From assembly GCA_937871985.1 (NCBI GenBank), contig CALMPB010000287.1, positions 1 through 10,029 of the forward strand: 10,029 nt of DNA, read 5' to 3'. Below, piece by piece: positions 1-6,645 of this stretch. The notes beneath the pieces are model-generated. The model saw only the letters and a list, made by a program, of their open reading frames with translations. It ran no database searches and was not told the DNA's origin. Both the position numbers and the translations under genes were made by a program. Each line of letters starts with the position of its first letter. Position 1 is the stretch's first letter. This DNA comes from an uncultured Burkholderiaceae bacterium (GTDB lineage: Bacteria; Pseudomonadota; Gammaproteobacteria; Burkholderiales; Burkholderiaceae).

Positions 1-172
1 CATGGTGTTCATCAACAGCCAGAACGTGCGCGACCTGCGCCAGCCCTTCGGCGGCGTCAAGGCCTCGGGCACGGGCCGCGAAGGCAACCACTACAGCTTC
101 GAAGTCTTCGCCGAGGCCAAGAACGTGTGCTTGTCGTACGGCAGCCACCCCATTCCGCGCTGGGGCGTCTAG
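1..172 (+). CDS. hpaE: 5-carboxymethyl-2-hydroxymuconate semialdehyde dehydrogenase, C-terminal end (partial)
   Basis: This is the last 56 codons of an aldehyde dehydrogenase that runs in from beyond the left edge; the reading frame has codons starting at position 2 and the stop TAG at 170-172. The visible protein begins MVFINSQNVRDLRQPFGG, continues with KASGTGREG and ends SHPIPRWGV. This C-terminal signature (NSQNVRDLRQPFGG, HxIPRWGV end) is that of HpaE/HpcC, the NAD-dependent enzyme that oxidises 5-carboxymethyl-2-hydroxymuconate semialdehyde, the product of HpaD, to the dicarboxylate. The catalytic Cys and Glu lie outside the window. hpaD follows after 42 bases on the same strand, the same order as in the E. 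coli hpa operon. The ATG at position 2 is an internal methionine, not a start. The identity is secure from the C-terminus and the neighbours. Confidence 0.92.
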   Translation, partial: MVFINSQNVRDLRQPFGGVKASGTGREGNHYSFEVFAEAKNVCLSYGSHPIPRWGV

Positions 173-214
173 GCGCGCGGCAACCGGCACACAACGATCA
201 CAGAGAGACATATC

Positions 215-1090
215 ATGGGTACGCTTGCACTGGCAGCAAAAATCACACACGTTCCGTCGATGTATTTGTCCGAGCTGGACGGCCCGCACAAAGGGTGCCG
301 CAAGGCGGCCATCGACGGCCACTACGAAATCGGCCGGCGCTGCCGCGAGCTGGGTGTCGACACCATCGTCGTCTTCGACGTGCACTGGCTGGTCAATTCT
401 GAATACCACATCAACTGCGCGCCCAATTTCAAGGGCGTCTACACCAGCAACGAACTGCCCCATTTCATCAAGAACCTGCCCTACGAATACCCGGGCAATC
501 CAGAGCTCGGCAAAATCATCGCCGACACCGCCAACAAAATGGGCGTGGTCAGCCGGGCCCACACCGACACCACGCTGGAGCTGGAATACGGCACCCTGGT
601 TCCCATGCGCTACATGAACGCCGACCAGCACTTCAAGGTCGTCAGCGTCTCGGGCTGGTGCATGTGGCACGACCTGCAGGAAAGCGCCCGCTTCGGCCTG
701 GCCGTGCGCAAGGCCATCGAAGAGCACTACGACGGCACCGTGGCCGTGTTCGCCAGCGGCTCGCTCTCGCACCACTTCGCCACCAACGGCACGGCCCCCG
801 AATACATGCACAAGGTCTTCAACCCCTTCCTCGAAAAAGTCGACCACGAAGTCGTCGAAATGTGGAAGCAAGGCGACTGGAACACCTTCCTGGACATGCT
901 GCCCATGTACAACGAGAAATGCTGGGGCGAAGGCGGCATGCACGACACCGCCATGCTGCTGGGCCTGCTGGGCGGCCGGGACTACGATCAAGGGGTGGAG
1001 ATCATCACTCCCTACTTCGGCAGCTCGGGCACCGGGCAGATCAACGCCATCTTCCCGGTCACGCCGCTGAAGTCCGCCGCCAACGTCTAG
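215..1090 (+). CDS. hpaD: 3,4-dihydroxyphenylacetate (homoprotocatechuate) 2,3-dioxygenase
   Basis: A 291-residue extradiol ring-cleavage enzyme of the LigB (class III) superfamily, close to full length for HpaD/HpcB. It opens homoprotocatechuate next to the diol to give 5-carboxymethyl-2-hydroxymuconate semialdehyde in the cytoplasm, using Fe(II) and O2. The start MGTLALAAKITHVPSMYLSE is the family's N-terminus. The expected metal ligands are present: His12 (KITHVPS), His57 (FDVHW) and Glu239 (WGEGGMHD); His186 in SGSLSHH is the likely acid-base residue. The ATG at 215 is preceded by a purine-rich GAGAGA about 7 bases upstream, which supports this start. It is the second gene visible in the operon, with hpaF starting nine bases after its stop. 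I see no truncation or missing active-site residue. Confidence 0.96.
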   Translation: MGTLALAAKITHVPSMYLSELDGPHKGCRKAAIDGHYEIGRRCRELGVDTIVVFDVHWLVNSEYHINCAPNFKGVYTSNELPHFIKNLPYEYPGNPELGKIIADTANKMGVVSRAHTDTTLELEYGTLVPMRYMNADQHFKVVSVSGWCMWHDLQESARFGLAVRKAIEEHYDGTVAVFASGSLSHHFATNGTAPEYMHKVFNPFLEKVDHEVVEMWKQGDWNTFLDMLPMYNEKCWGEGGMHDTAMLLGLLGGRDYDQGVEIITPYFGSSGTGQINAIFPVTPLKSAANV

Positions 1091-1099
1091 GAAAACGCC

Positions 1100-1516
1100 A
1101 TGCCCCACCTTACTCTTGAATACTCCGCCGACATCCGCCGGAAAAGCGACATGAAGGCGCTTTGCGGCAAGCTGGCGCGCTGCCTCGTCGCCCAGCGCAC
1201 CGACGACGGCAAGGTCGTCTACCCCATCGGCGGCATCCGCGTGCGGGCCCTGCCGGCCGAGGACTACTGCATCGGCGACGGCAGCCAGGAAGCGGCCTTC
1301 GTGCACGGCGCCCTGAAAATCGCCGCGGGGCGCAGCGAGCAAACCAAGAAATCCACCGGCGACGCCCTGTTCGAAATCATGAAAGAGCACTTCGCCCCGC
1401 TGTACGAGCAGCAGGGCCTGGCGCTGTCGCTGGAAATCTCCGAGTTCAGCGAAACCGGCACCTGGAAGCACAACAACCTGCACGCCCGGTTCCGCGCCGC
1501 CGCCGAGCAAAAATAA
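1100..1516 (+). CDS. hpaF: 5-carboxymethyl-2-hydroxymuconate delta-isomerase
   Basis: A 138-residue protein, slightly longer than the 126-residue E. coli enzyme, of the tautomerase superfamily. It isomerises 5-carboxymethyl-2-hydroxymuconate to its 2-oxo-3-ene form, the substrate for the decarboxylase HpaG. Family knowledge says the initiator Met is removed so that Pro2 becomes the N-terminal catalytic base; the sequence begins MPHLTLEYS, as expected. Conserved basic residues are visible in GGIRVRA (Arg47, Arg49) and in KIAAGRS (Arg78), followed by the [12 protein letters not shown] helix and a C-terminal HNNLHARF that matches the family end. The SD-like AGGAAAA overlaps the hpaD stop TAG, so translation is probably coupled to hpaD. 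A stretch around residues 32-40 (AQRTDDGKV) appears to be a small insertion relative to E. coli. Confidence 0.93.
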   Translation: MPHLTLEYSADIRRKSDMKALCGKLARCLVAQRTDDGKVVYPIGGIRVRALPAEDYCIGDGSQEAAFVHGALKIAAGRSEQTKKSTGDALFEIMKEHFAPLYEQQGLALSLEISEFSETGTWKHNNLHARFRAAAEQK

Positions 1517-1529
1517 CACCGGAAAAAAC

Positions 1530-2333
1530 ATGCTCCCTGAAAGCACCATCAAGGCCCTGGCCCAGCAACTGAACCAGGCTGAAAAAACCCGCACCCAGGT
1601 GCGCCATTTTTCCCAGGCCCACCCCGAAATGACCATCGAGGACGGCTACGCCATACAGCGCGAATGGGTCAAGCTGCGGCTGGCCGAAGGCCGCATCGTC
1701 AAGGGCCGCAAAATCGGCCTGACCTCCCGCGCCATGCAGCAGTCGTCGCAGATCGACGAACCCGACTACGCCCCGCTGCTGGACGACATGTTCTTCGAGC
1801 AAGGCAGCGACATTCCGTTCTCACGCTTCATCGCCCCGCGCGTCGAGGTGGAGCTGGCCTTTGTTCTGGGCAAACCCCTCAAGGGGCCGGGCATTACCAT
1901 ATTCGACGTGCTGGCCGCCACGGAATACGTCACCCCCGCGCTGGAAATCATCGACGCCCGCATCGAACAGTTCGACCGCGACACCAAAGCTCCGCGCAAG
2001 GTCTTCGACACCATTTCCGACTTTGCCGCCAACGCCGGCATCGTCACGGGAGGCCTGCCCGTGCGGCCCGACAGCGTCGACCTGCGCTGGGTGGGCGCCA
2101 TGCTCTACCGCAACGGCGTCATCGAGGAAACCGGCCTGGCCGCCGGCGTGCTCAACCACCCGGCCAACGGCGTTGCCTGGCTGGCCAATAAAATCGCGCC
2201 CTACGGCGAACAGCTCAATGCGGGCGACGTCGTCCTGGGCGGCTCGTTCACGCGGCCCGTCGGCGCCAAGCAGGGCGATACCTTCCAGGCCGACTACGGC
2301 ACGCTGGGCCAGATCGCCTTCCGATTCGTCTAA
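1530..2333 (+). CDS. hpaH: 2-oxo-hept-3-ene-1,7-dioate hydratase
   Basis: A 267-residue member of the fumarylacetoacetase / 4-oxalocrotonate decarboxylase-hydratase family, the same length as E. coli HpaH (HpcG). It adds water to 2-oxo-hept-3-ene-1,7-dioate to give 4-hydroxy-2-oxo-heptane-1,7-dioate, the HpaI substrate, with Mg2+. The metal-binding acidic residues fall at the E. coli positions: Glu106 and Glu108 in PRVEVELAF, and Glu139 in PALEIIDAR. Other family blocks are [12 protein letters not shown] (59-70), [26 protein letters not shown] and the C-terminal GGSFTRP. The ATG at 1530 has GGAAAAAA immediately upstream and lies 13 bases after the hpaF stop. Some databases use hpaH and hpaG differently for this operon; here the hydratase is meant. 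Confidence 0.95.
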   Translation: MLPESTIKALAQQLNQAEKTRTQVRHFSQAHPEMTIEDGYAIQREWVKLRLAEGRIVKGRKIGLTSRAMQQSSQIDEPDYAPLLDDMFFEQGSDIPFSRFIAPRVEVELAFVLGKPLKGPGITIFDVLAATEYVTPALEIIDARIEQFDRDTKAPRKVFDTISDFAANAGIVTGGLPVRPDSVDLRWVGAMLYRNGVIEETGLAAGVLNHPANGVAWLANKIAPYGEQLNAGDVVLGGSFTRPVGAKQGDTFQADYGTLGQIAFRFV

Positions 2334-2355
2334 ACGCAAAGCAGGAACCTCATTC

Positions 2356-3153
2356 ATGGATATGCCCCGCAACACCTTCAAGCAGGCGCTGGCCGAGCGC
2401 CGGCCGCAACTCGGCCTCTTCCTGGGCCTGGCCAATCCCATCAGCGCCGAAATCATGGCCACCTGCGGCTACGACTTCCTGCTCATCGACGCCGAGCACG
2501 GCCCCAACAACGTGCCCCTGGTGCAAAGCCAATTGCAGGCCATGGCCCCCCATCCCGTGCAGTGCCTGGTGCGCCCGGCCAACCACGACGCCGCGCTCAT
2601 CAAGCAGTTGCTGGGCGTGGGCGCGCAAACCCTGCTGGTTCCCATGGTGGACAACGCCGAACAGGCGCGCGCCATCGTCAGCGCCATGCACTACCCCCCC
2701 AAAGGCATACGCGGCGTCGGCACCGGCCTGGAACGCGGCTCGCGCTGGAACGCCGTGCCCGACTACTTCGCCCAAGTCGAAGCCAACACCTGCCTCATCG
2801 TGCAGATCGAATCGCGCACGGCCCTGGAAAACCTGGATGCCATCGCCGCCGTCGAAGGCGTGGACGCCGTGTTCATCGGCCCGTCCGACCTGGCCGCTTC
2901 CATGGGTCACTTGGGCCAGCCCGGCCACCCCGAGGTCAAGGCCGCCGTGGAACAGGCGCTGAAGCGCATCACGGCCGCCGGCAAGGCGGCCGGCGTGTTC
3001 TGCGCCGACCCCGCCATGGTCGAATCCTTCCAGACCAGCGGCGCCAGCTTCCTGGCCCTGGGCGCCGATACCGGCCTGCTGCGCAGCGCGGCCACCAAAT
3101 TGATCAACAGCGTGCGCCCCCAATCGGTGCGCGCCGCCGGCGCGGGCTACTGA
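2356..3153 (+). CDS. hpaI: 4-hydroxy-2-oxo-heptane-1,7-dioate aldolase (class II)
   Basis: A 265-residue HpcH/HpaI-family TIM-barrel aldolase that splits 4-hydroxy-2-oxo-heptane-1,7-dioate into pyruvate and succinic semialdehyde with a divalent metal. The key residues match E. coli HpaI shifted by three: His48 (base, in LIDAEHGPNN), Arg73 (pyruvate binding, in CLVRPANHD), and the metal ligands Glu152 (VQIESRTALENL) and Asp178 (FIGPSDLAASMG). The substrate-loop block PPKGIRGVGTGLERGSRWN is also intact. I chose the ATG at 2356 because AGGAA sits eight bases upstream; an ATG two codons later (2362) would leave a longer spacing. The stop TGA is only two bases before the ATG of the dehydrogenase gene, indicating translational coupling to the enzyme that consumes its semialdehyde product. 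Confidence 0.95.
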   Translation: MDMPRNTFKQALAERRPQLGLFLGLANPISAEIMATCGYDFLLIDAEHGPNNVPLVQSQLQAMAPHPVQCLVRPANHDAALIKQLLGVGAQTLLVPMVDNAEQARAIVSAMHYPPKGIRGVGTGLERGSRWNAVPDYFAQVEANTCLIVQIESRTALENLDAIAAVEGVDAVFIGPSDLAASMGHLGQPGHPEVKAAVEQALKRITAAGKAAGVFCADPAMVESFQTSGASFLALGADTGLLRSAATKLINSVRPQSVRAAGAGY

Positions 3154-3155
3154 TC

Positions 3156-4625
3156 ATGACCGAACTCCATGCCCCGCAGCTTGCCGACCCCGCCCTGTTC
3201 CGCCAGCGCTGCTATATAAACGGCCAATGGCAGGACGCCGACAACGGCGCCCGCCTCGATGTCCTCAACCCCGCCACCGGCCAGGCCATCGCCAGCGTGC
3301 CGCTGGCCGGCGCCGACGAAACCCGCCGCGCCATCCAGGCCGCCGAACAAGCGTTGCCGGCCTGGAAAGCCAAAACGGCCGCCGAACGCGCCCGCATCCT
3401 GCAGCGCTGGTTCCAGCTGCTGATGCAGCACCAGGACGACCTGGCGCGCCTCATGACGCTGGAACAAGGCAAGCCCCTGGCCGAGTCCAAAGGCGAAATC
3501 GCCTACGCGGCGTCGTTCATCGAATGGTTCGCCGAAGAAGGCAAGCGCGCCTACGGCGAAATCATCCCCTCGCCGTTCCCCGATAAACGCCTGCTGGCCG
3601 TCAAGCAGCCCGTCGGCGTATGCGCGGCCATCACGCCCTGGAACTTCCCGGCGGCCATGATCACCCGCAAAGCCGGGCCGGCGCTGGCCGCCGGCTGCAC
3701 CATGGTGGTCAAGCCCGCCGAGCTCACGCCTCTTTCGGCGCTGGCCCTGGCCGAACTGGCCGAACGCGCGGGACTGCCGGCCGGCGTCCTCAACATCGTC
3801 ACGGGCGATCCGCGCGCCATCGGCGGCGAACTCACCTCCAGCCCCGTCGTGCGCAAGCTTTCGTTCACCGGCTCCACCGAAGTCGGTCGCCTGCTCATGG
3901 CCCAATGCGCGCCCACCGTCAAGAAACTGTCGCTGGAACTGGGCGGCAACGCGCCGTTCATCGTCTTCGACGACGCCGACCTGGACGCCGCCGTACAGGG
4001 CGCCATTGCCTCCAAATACCGCAACTCAGGCCAGACCTGCGTCTGCACCAACCGCTTCCTGGTGCAGGCCGGCATCTACGACGCCTTCAGCCGCAAGCTG
4101 GCCGAAGCCGCCCGCCAACTGAAGGTCGGCGACGGCCTGGAAAACGGCGTCGTTCAAGGCCCGCTCATCAATGAAGCCGCCGTGCAGAAGGCCGAACGCC
4201 TGATCGCCGACGTCGTCGCCAAGGGCGGCGGCATTGCCACCGGCGGAAAGCGCCACGCCCTGGGCGGTTTATGGTTCGAACCCACGGTGCTTACCGGCGT
4301 TACGCCCGCCATGGACGTCGCCAAGCAGGAAATATTCGGGCCCGTCGCCCCGCTGTTCCGCTTCGACGACGAGCAGCAGGCCGTGGCCATGGCCAACGAC
4401 ACCGAGTTCGGCCTGGCCGCCTATATGTACACCCGCGATTCAGCGCGCCAGTGGCGCGTTTCCGAAGCGCTGGAATACGGCATGGTCGGCATCAACACGG
4501 GGCTGATCTCCACCGAGGTCGCGCCGTTCGGCGGCATCAAGAACTCGGGCCTGGGCCGCGAAGGCTCGCGCCACGGCCTGGACGACTACCTGGAGCTCAA
4601 ATACCTGGCCATGGGCGGCATGTAG
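3156..4625 (+). CDS. gabD: Succinate-semialdehyde dehydrogenase (GabD type)
   Basis: A 489-residue aldehyde dehydrogenase, full length for GabD. It oxidises succinic semialdehyde, released by HpaI two bases upstream, to succinate. The active site is complete: Asn163 (ITPWNFPAAM), Lys186 (MVVKPAE), Glu261 (LSLELGGNAPF) and the nucleophile Cys295 in NSGQTCVCTNR, with the CxC arrangement typical of SSADHs. The C-terminus (EYGMVGINTG, EVAPFGGIKNSGLGREG) is GabD-like, unlike the HpaE end at the left of the window. Glu189, in KPAELTP, is where E. coli GabD, which prefers NADP, has Ser as I recall; in ALDHs an acidic residue here usually favours NAD. No clear SD precedes the ATG, so initiation probably depends on coupling to hpaI. 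It is the last gene of the operon. An ATG-initiated frame continuing upstream to 2562 overlaps hpaI and is not the start. Confidence 0.92.
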   Translation: MTELHAPQLADPALFRQRCYINGQWQDADNGARLDVLNPATGQAIASVPLAGADETRRAIQAAEQALPAWKAKTAAERARILQRWFQLLMQHQDDLARLMTLEQGKPLAESKGEIAYAASFIEWFAEEGKRAYGEIIPSPFPDKRLLAVKQPVGVCAAITPWNFPAAMITRKAGPALAAGCTMVVKPAELTPLSALALAELAERAGLPAGVLNIVTGDPRAIGGELTSSPVVRKLSFTGSTEVGRLLMAQCAPTVKKLSLELGGNAPFIVFDDADLDAAVQGAIASKYRNSGQTCVCTNRFLVQAGIYDAFSRKLAEAARQLKVGDGLENGVVQGPLINEAAVQKAERLIADVVAKGGGIATGGKRHALGGLWFEPTVLTGVTPAMDVAKQEIFGPVAPLFRFDDEQQAVAMANDTEFGLAAYMYTRDSARQWRVSEALEYGMVGINTGLISTEVAPFGGIKNSGLGREGSRHGLDDYLELKYLAMGGM

Positions 4626-4647
4626 GCCCCAGAACGGCACCATGGCA

Positions 4648-4663
4648 GCCTGCCGGAGCAGGC
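4648..4663. terminator. Small hairpin after gabD (terminator-like)
   Basis: GCCTGC (4648-4653), a four-base loop and GCAGGC (4658-4663) form a perfect 6-bp stem 22 bases after the gabD stop, in the gap between convergent genes. There is no U-tract, so its role in termination is an inference. Confidence 0.3.
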
Positions 4664-4671
4664 GGGCCGCC

Positions 4672-4692
4672 CCGGCCGCGACTCGCGGCCGG
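4672..4692. terminator. Strong GC hairpin between convergent operons
   Basis: CCGGCCGCG (4672-4680), loop ACT, CGCGGCCGG (4684-4692): a perfect all-GC 9-bp stem placed two bases before the stop codon of the leftward LuxR gene and 46 bases after the gabD stop. The position suggests a bidirectional transcription barrier or 3'-end stabiliser. Neither side has a run of T, so it is not a textbook intrinsic terminator. Confidence 0.45.
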
Positions 4693-4694
4693 CG

Positions 4695-5480
4695 TCATTG
4701 CCCGCTGACCATCGCCGACATGGCATTCATGTACTTGGCGTACAGGTCACTCAGAGAGTTGACCTGCAGTTTCTTGTAGACACGTTTTCTAAGCGTCCTG
4801 ACCGTGTGCGTGCTGATGGAAAGATCCAGGGCCACGCCTTCGTTGCTGGCCCCGGCCAGCAAACGCTGGCACACCTGCATTTCACGCCTCGATAATGTTT
4901 GCAGCGCGTGCCGCTCGGCCGCGTAAGGCTCGGCCAGTGTCTTCATGGTGGGCAGGCTGGCCTGGCCGATGCGGCCCACGTGCTGCCAGATGGCGGCCAT
5001 GAGCACCGGCGCCAGGGCCTGGGCGTCCAGCAGGTTTTTCTTGCTGAATTTGCCGCTGGCATCCAGCCGGTACAGATTGCAGAACGCCATGCCCTCGCTG
5101 TGGTTGCTGACCACCGAGAGCTTGTCGCACAAGCCGGTTCTTTCGAAGAAGAAGGCGCTGTAGGTCGGCGAGGCGTTGAGACGCTGGTCGAAGCGGGTGA
5201 CCACCGGCTCGTCGTCGCCCAGTTCGCGGAACGACGACACGCTTTTATCCAGCATGTGATAGCGCTCGAGATAGCGCTGGTTGATGGTATTGGCGATGCG
5301 CGCGGAAAGCAGGCCGTGGGTGAAGAGGCCCAGGATGTGATCGCGCCCCACCAGATGCGCCACCACGTGATCCGCCCCCACCGCCGCGTACATCAGCTCG
5401 AACACGGCCGCGGCAAAACCGTCGTTGCCGATGCTGTCGACAAGACGGCCCAGCTCGCGATAGGGCGGGCGCGCGCTCAT
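4695..5480 (-). CDS. LuxR-family (GerE-type HTH) transcriptional regulator
   Basis: A 261-residue regulator with a C-terminal LuxR/NarL-type HTH at about residues 194-252: LSRREMQVCQRLLAG with Glu200 and Gly210, SN (212-213), the recognition-helix part STHTVRTLRKRV, and KKLQV. Leu230 stands where many relatives have His. The N-terminal ~185 residues (GADHVVAHLVGRDH, RYLERYHMLDKS, FERTGLCDKLSVVSNHSEGMAFCNLYRL) form no receiver domain that I can see and may be a small-molecule (PAS/GAF-like) sensor; that is inference. The ATG at 5478-5480 lies four bases after the stop of the Rieske gene, so the two are co-transcribed and probably coupled; a weak GGAAG is about 16 bases upstream. The frame stays open further upstream to 5837, but that part lies inside the Rieske gene in another frame and is not used. 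Its likely target is the Rieske operon. Confidence 0.85.
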   Translation of the reverse strand: MSARPPYRELGRLVDSIGNDGFAAAVFELMYAAVGADHVVAHLVGRDHILGLFTHGLLSARIANTINQRYLERYHMLDKSVSSFRELGDDEPVVTRFDQRLNASPTYSAFFFERTGLCDKLSVVSNHSEGMAFCNLYRLDASGKFSKKNLLDAQALAPVLMAAIWQHVGRIGQASLPTMKTLAEPYAAERHALQTLSRREMQVCQRLLAGASNEGVALDLSISTHTVRTLRKRVYKKLQVNSLSDLYAKYMNAMSAMVSGQ

Positions 5481-5484
5481 GCGG

Positions 5485-6633
5485 TCAAACGGTGGCTTCC
5501 TTGCGAACCGGGGCGCTGACCACCTTTGGTTCGGCGGCCTTCGCCAGGCCTTCGGCATCGGCGCGCTGCTTGATGTAGCGGCGCATGGCCACCGAGGGGC
5601 CGTCCGCCCCGACGGAAATCTCGTACATATCGTCGGGGCTCGTGGTTTGCCAGACTTGCTCCAGGGCCGCCATGCCTTCGACGTCCTCGTTGAACGCCTC
5701 GAACAGGTTTTCGTGCATGAACTGCGTGATGCTGTCGTCTTCCAGGCCGAAGTCGCGGCCGTGCACAATGAAGTAATGGCAGCTCGAATGCGTTTGCGGT
5801 GTAAGAATATGCGCGGTCTTGATGCGCGAAACCGCACGCTGCGCCTCGGGCAGCTTGTTGTCGTAGAAGCTGACGTTGACCTGGTGGAAGGCCGGCGACT
5901 TGAACTCGGACTTCACGATGCGCGCAGCGGTGGTGCAGCCTTCCAGCCCGGTGGGCTTGGCCCACAGCGGCGGCAGCGTGGTGGGAACCACGTCGCGATA
6001 CAGTGCAAAATAGCCATCGTTGATCTCGGACTTGAACGCCGCCTTGGCGTAGTCGGGTGTGCCGAAGGTATTGGCGTGCAGGAACGACAAATGCGTAAGA
6101 TCGAGCAGGTTCTCGTGCATGCTGATGTAGTTGGACTGCAGCTCGAAATAGCCGCTGGATTTTGCCCAGTTGGCTTCGCTTAGCCATTCCTGCTCGACCA
6201 GGCGCGACTCGTCGGCCTCGTCGGGGTTGCCCATCCAGATCCACACCAGCGGCCCGCGCTCGACCACGCGGTAGCGGGCCACGCCCAGGTCGCGCGGGCA
6301 TTTGGCGGACGACGGCACATCGATGCAATCGCCTTCGGCGTTGAAGCGAAAGCCATGATAGCCACAGACGATGGTGTCGCCCTCCAGCTTGCCCAGCGAC
6401 AGCGGATAGGCCCGGTGCGCGCAACGATCGGACAAGGCCACGGCTTCGCCGGCCTCGGTGCGGAACAGGACGACGCGCTTTTCAAGCAGGATGCGCGGCA
6501 GGAATTCGCGGGTGACTTCGCTGGAAAACGCGGCGACATACCATTCGTTGTAGACGAAAGGCGTGCTGCGGTTGGCCATGCTGGAGGAGCTTTTCTTGAG
6601 CGCCTGCAAAACGGGGGCGGGAGGTAAGGACAT
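5485..6633 (-). CDS. Rieske non-heme iron oxygenase, alpha subunit (second gene of pair)
   Basis: A 382-residue aromatic-ring-hydroxylating or O-demethylating oxygenase. The Rieske [2Fe-2S] motif is CAH...CGYH with Cys71, His73, Cys90 and His93. The mononuclear-iron site is in ENLLDLTHLSFLH (Asp178 as electron-transfer bridge, His181 and His186 as ligands), with Asp317 in FNEDVEGMAALEQ as the likely third ligand. The layout resembles VanA, PobA-type phenoxybenzoate dioxygenase and other alpha-only enzymes that use a separate reductase; no reductase is in the window. The start at 6633 is supported by TAGGAGAC just upstream; an internal Met19 start (6579) has no SD. The N-terminus is thus about 23 residues longer than in the paralogue, and a hydrophilic tail of ~25 residues ends the protein. 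Substrate unknown; the locus suggests a substituted phenylacetate. Confidence 0.9.
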   Translation of the reverse strand: MSLPPAPVLQALKKSSSSMANRSTPFVYNEWYVAAFSSEVTREFLPRILLEKRVVLFRTEAGEAVALSDRCAHRAYPLSLGKLEGDTIVCGYHGFRFNAEGDCIDVPSSAKCPRDLGVARYRVVERGPLVWIWMGNPDEADESRLVEQEWLSEANWAKSSGYFELQSNYISMHENLLDLTHLSFLHANTFGTPDYAKAAFKSEINDGYFALYRDVVPTTLPPLWAKPTGLEGCTTAARIVKSEFKSPAFHQVNVSFYDNKLPEAQRAVSRIKTAHILTPQTHSSCHYFIVHGRDFGLEDDSITQFMHENLFEAFNEDVEGMAALEQVWQTTSPDDMYEISVGADGPSVAMRRYIKQRADAEGLAKAAEPKVVSAPVRKEATV

Positions 6634-6645
6634 GGTAGTCTCCTA
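6634..6645 (-). promoter_or_regulatory. SD overlapping stop codon, between the two Rieske genes
   Basis: On the minus strand TAGGAGACTACC runs directly into the ATG at 6633. Its first three bases are the stop codon of the upstream Rieske gene and AGGAG is a near-consensus ribosome binding site, so the second gene is probably translated by ribosomes finishing the first. It fixes the start of the 382-residue protein. Confidence 0.75.

Noticed and set aside
2350..3123. 257-codon minus-strand frame opposite hpaI
   Set aside because: Low-complexity Gly/His/Ala-rich translation, no SD, fully antisense to an intact known enzyme.
1861..3153. 430-codon frame suggesting an HpaH-HpaI fusion
   Set aside because: The part before 2356 is an out-of-frame reading of hpaH (Ser/Pro/Thr-rich); hpaI has its own SD and start and hpaH its own stop.
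3147..3905. 252-codon minus-strand frame opposite gabD
   Set aside because: Gly/Arg/Ala-rich shadow of a strongly coding region; no domain.
4695..5837. 380-codon open frame containing the LuxR gene with a longer N-terminus
   Set aside because: The extra 119 codons overlap the C-terminal third of the Rieske gene in another frame and have low-complexity Arg/Ser/Pro-rich composition; the ATG at 5480 right after the Rieske stop is the better start.
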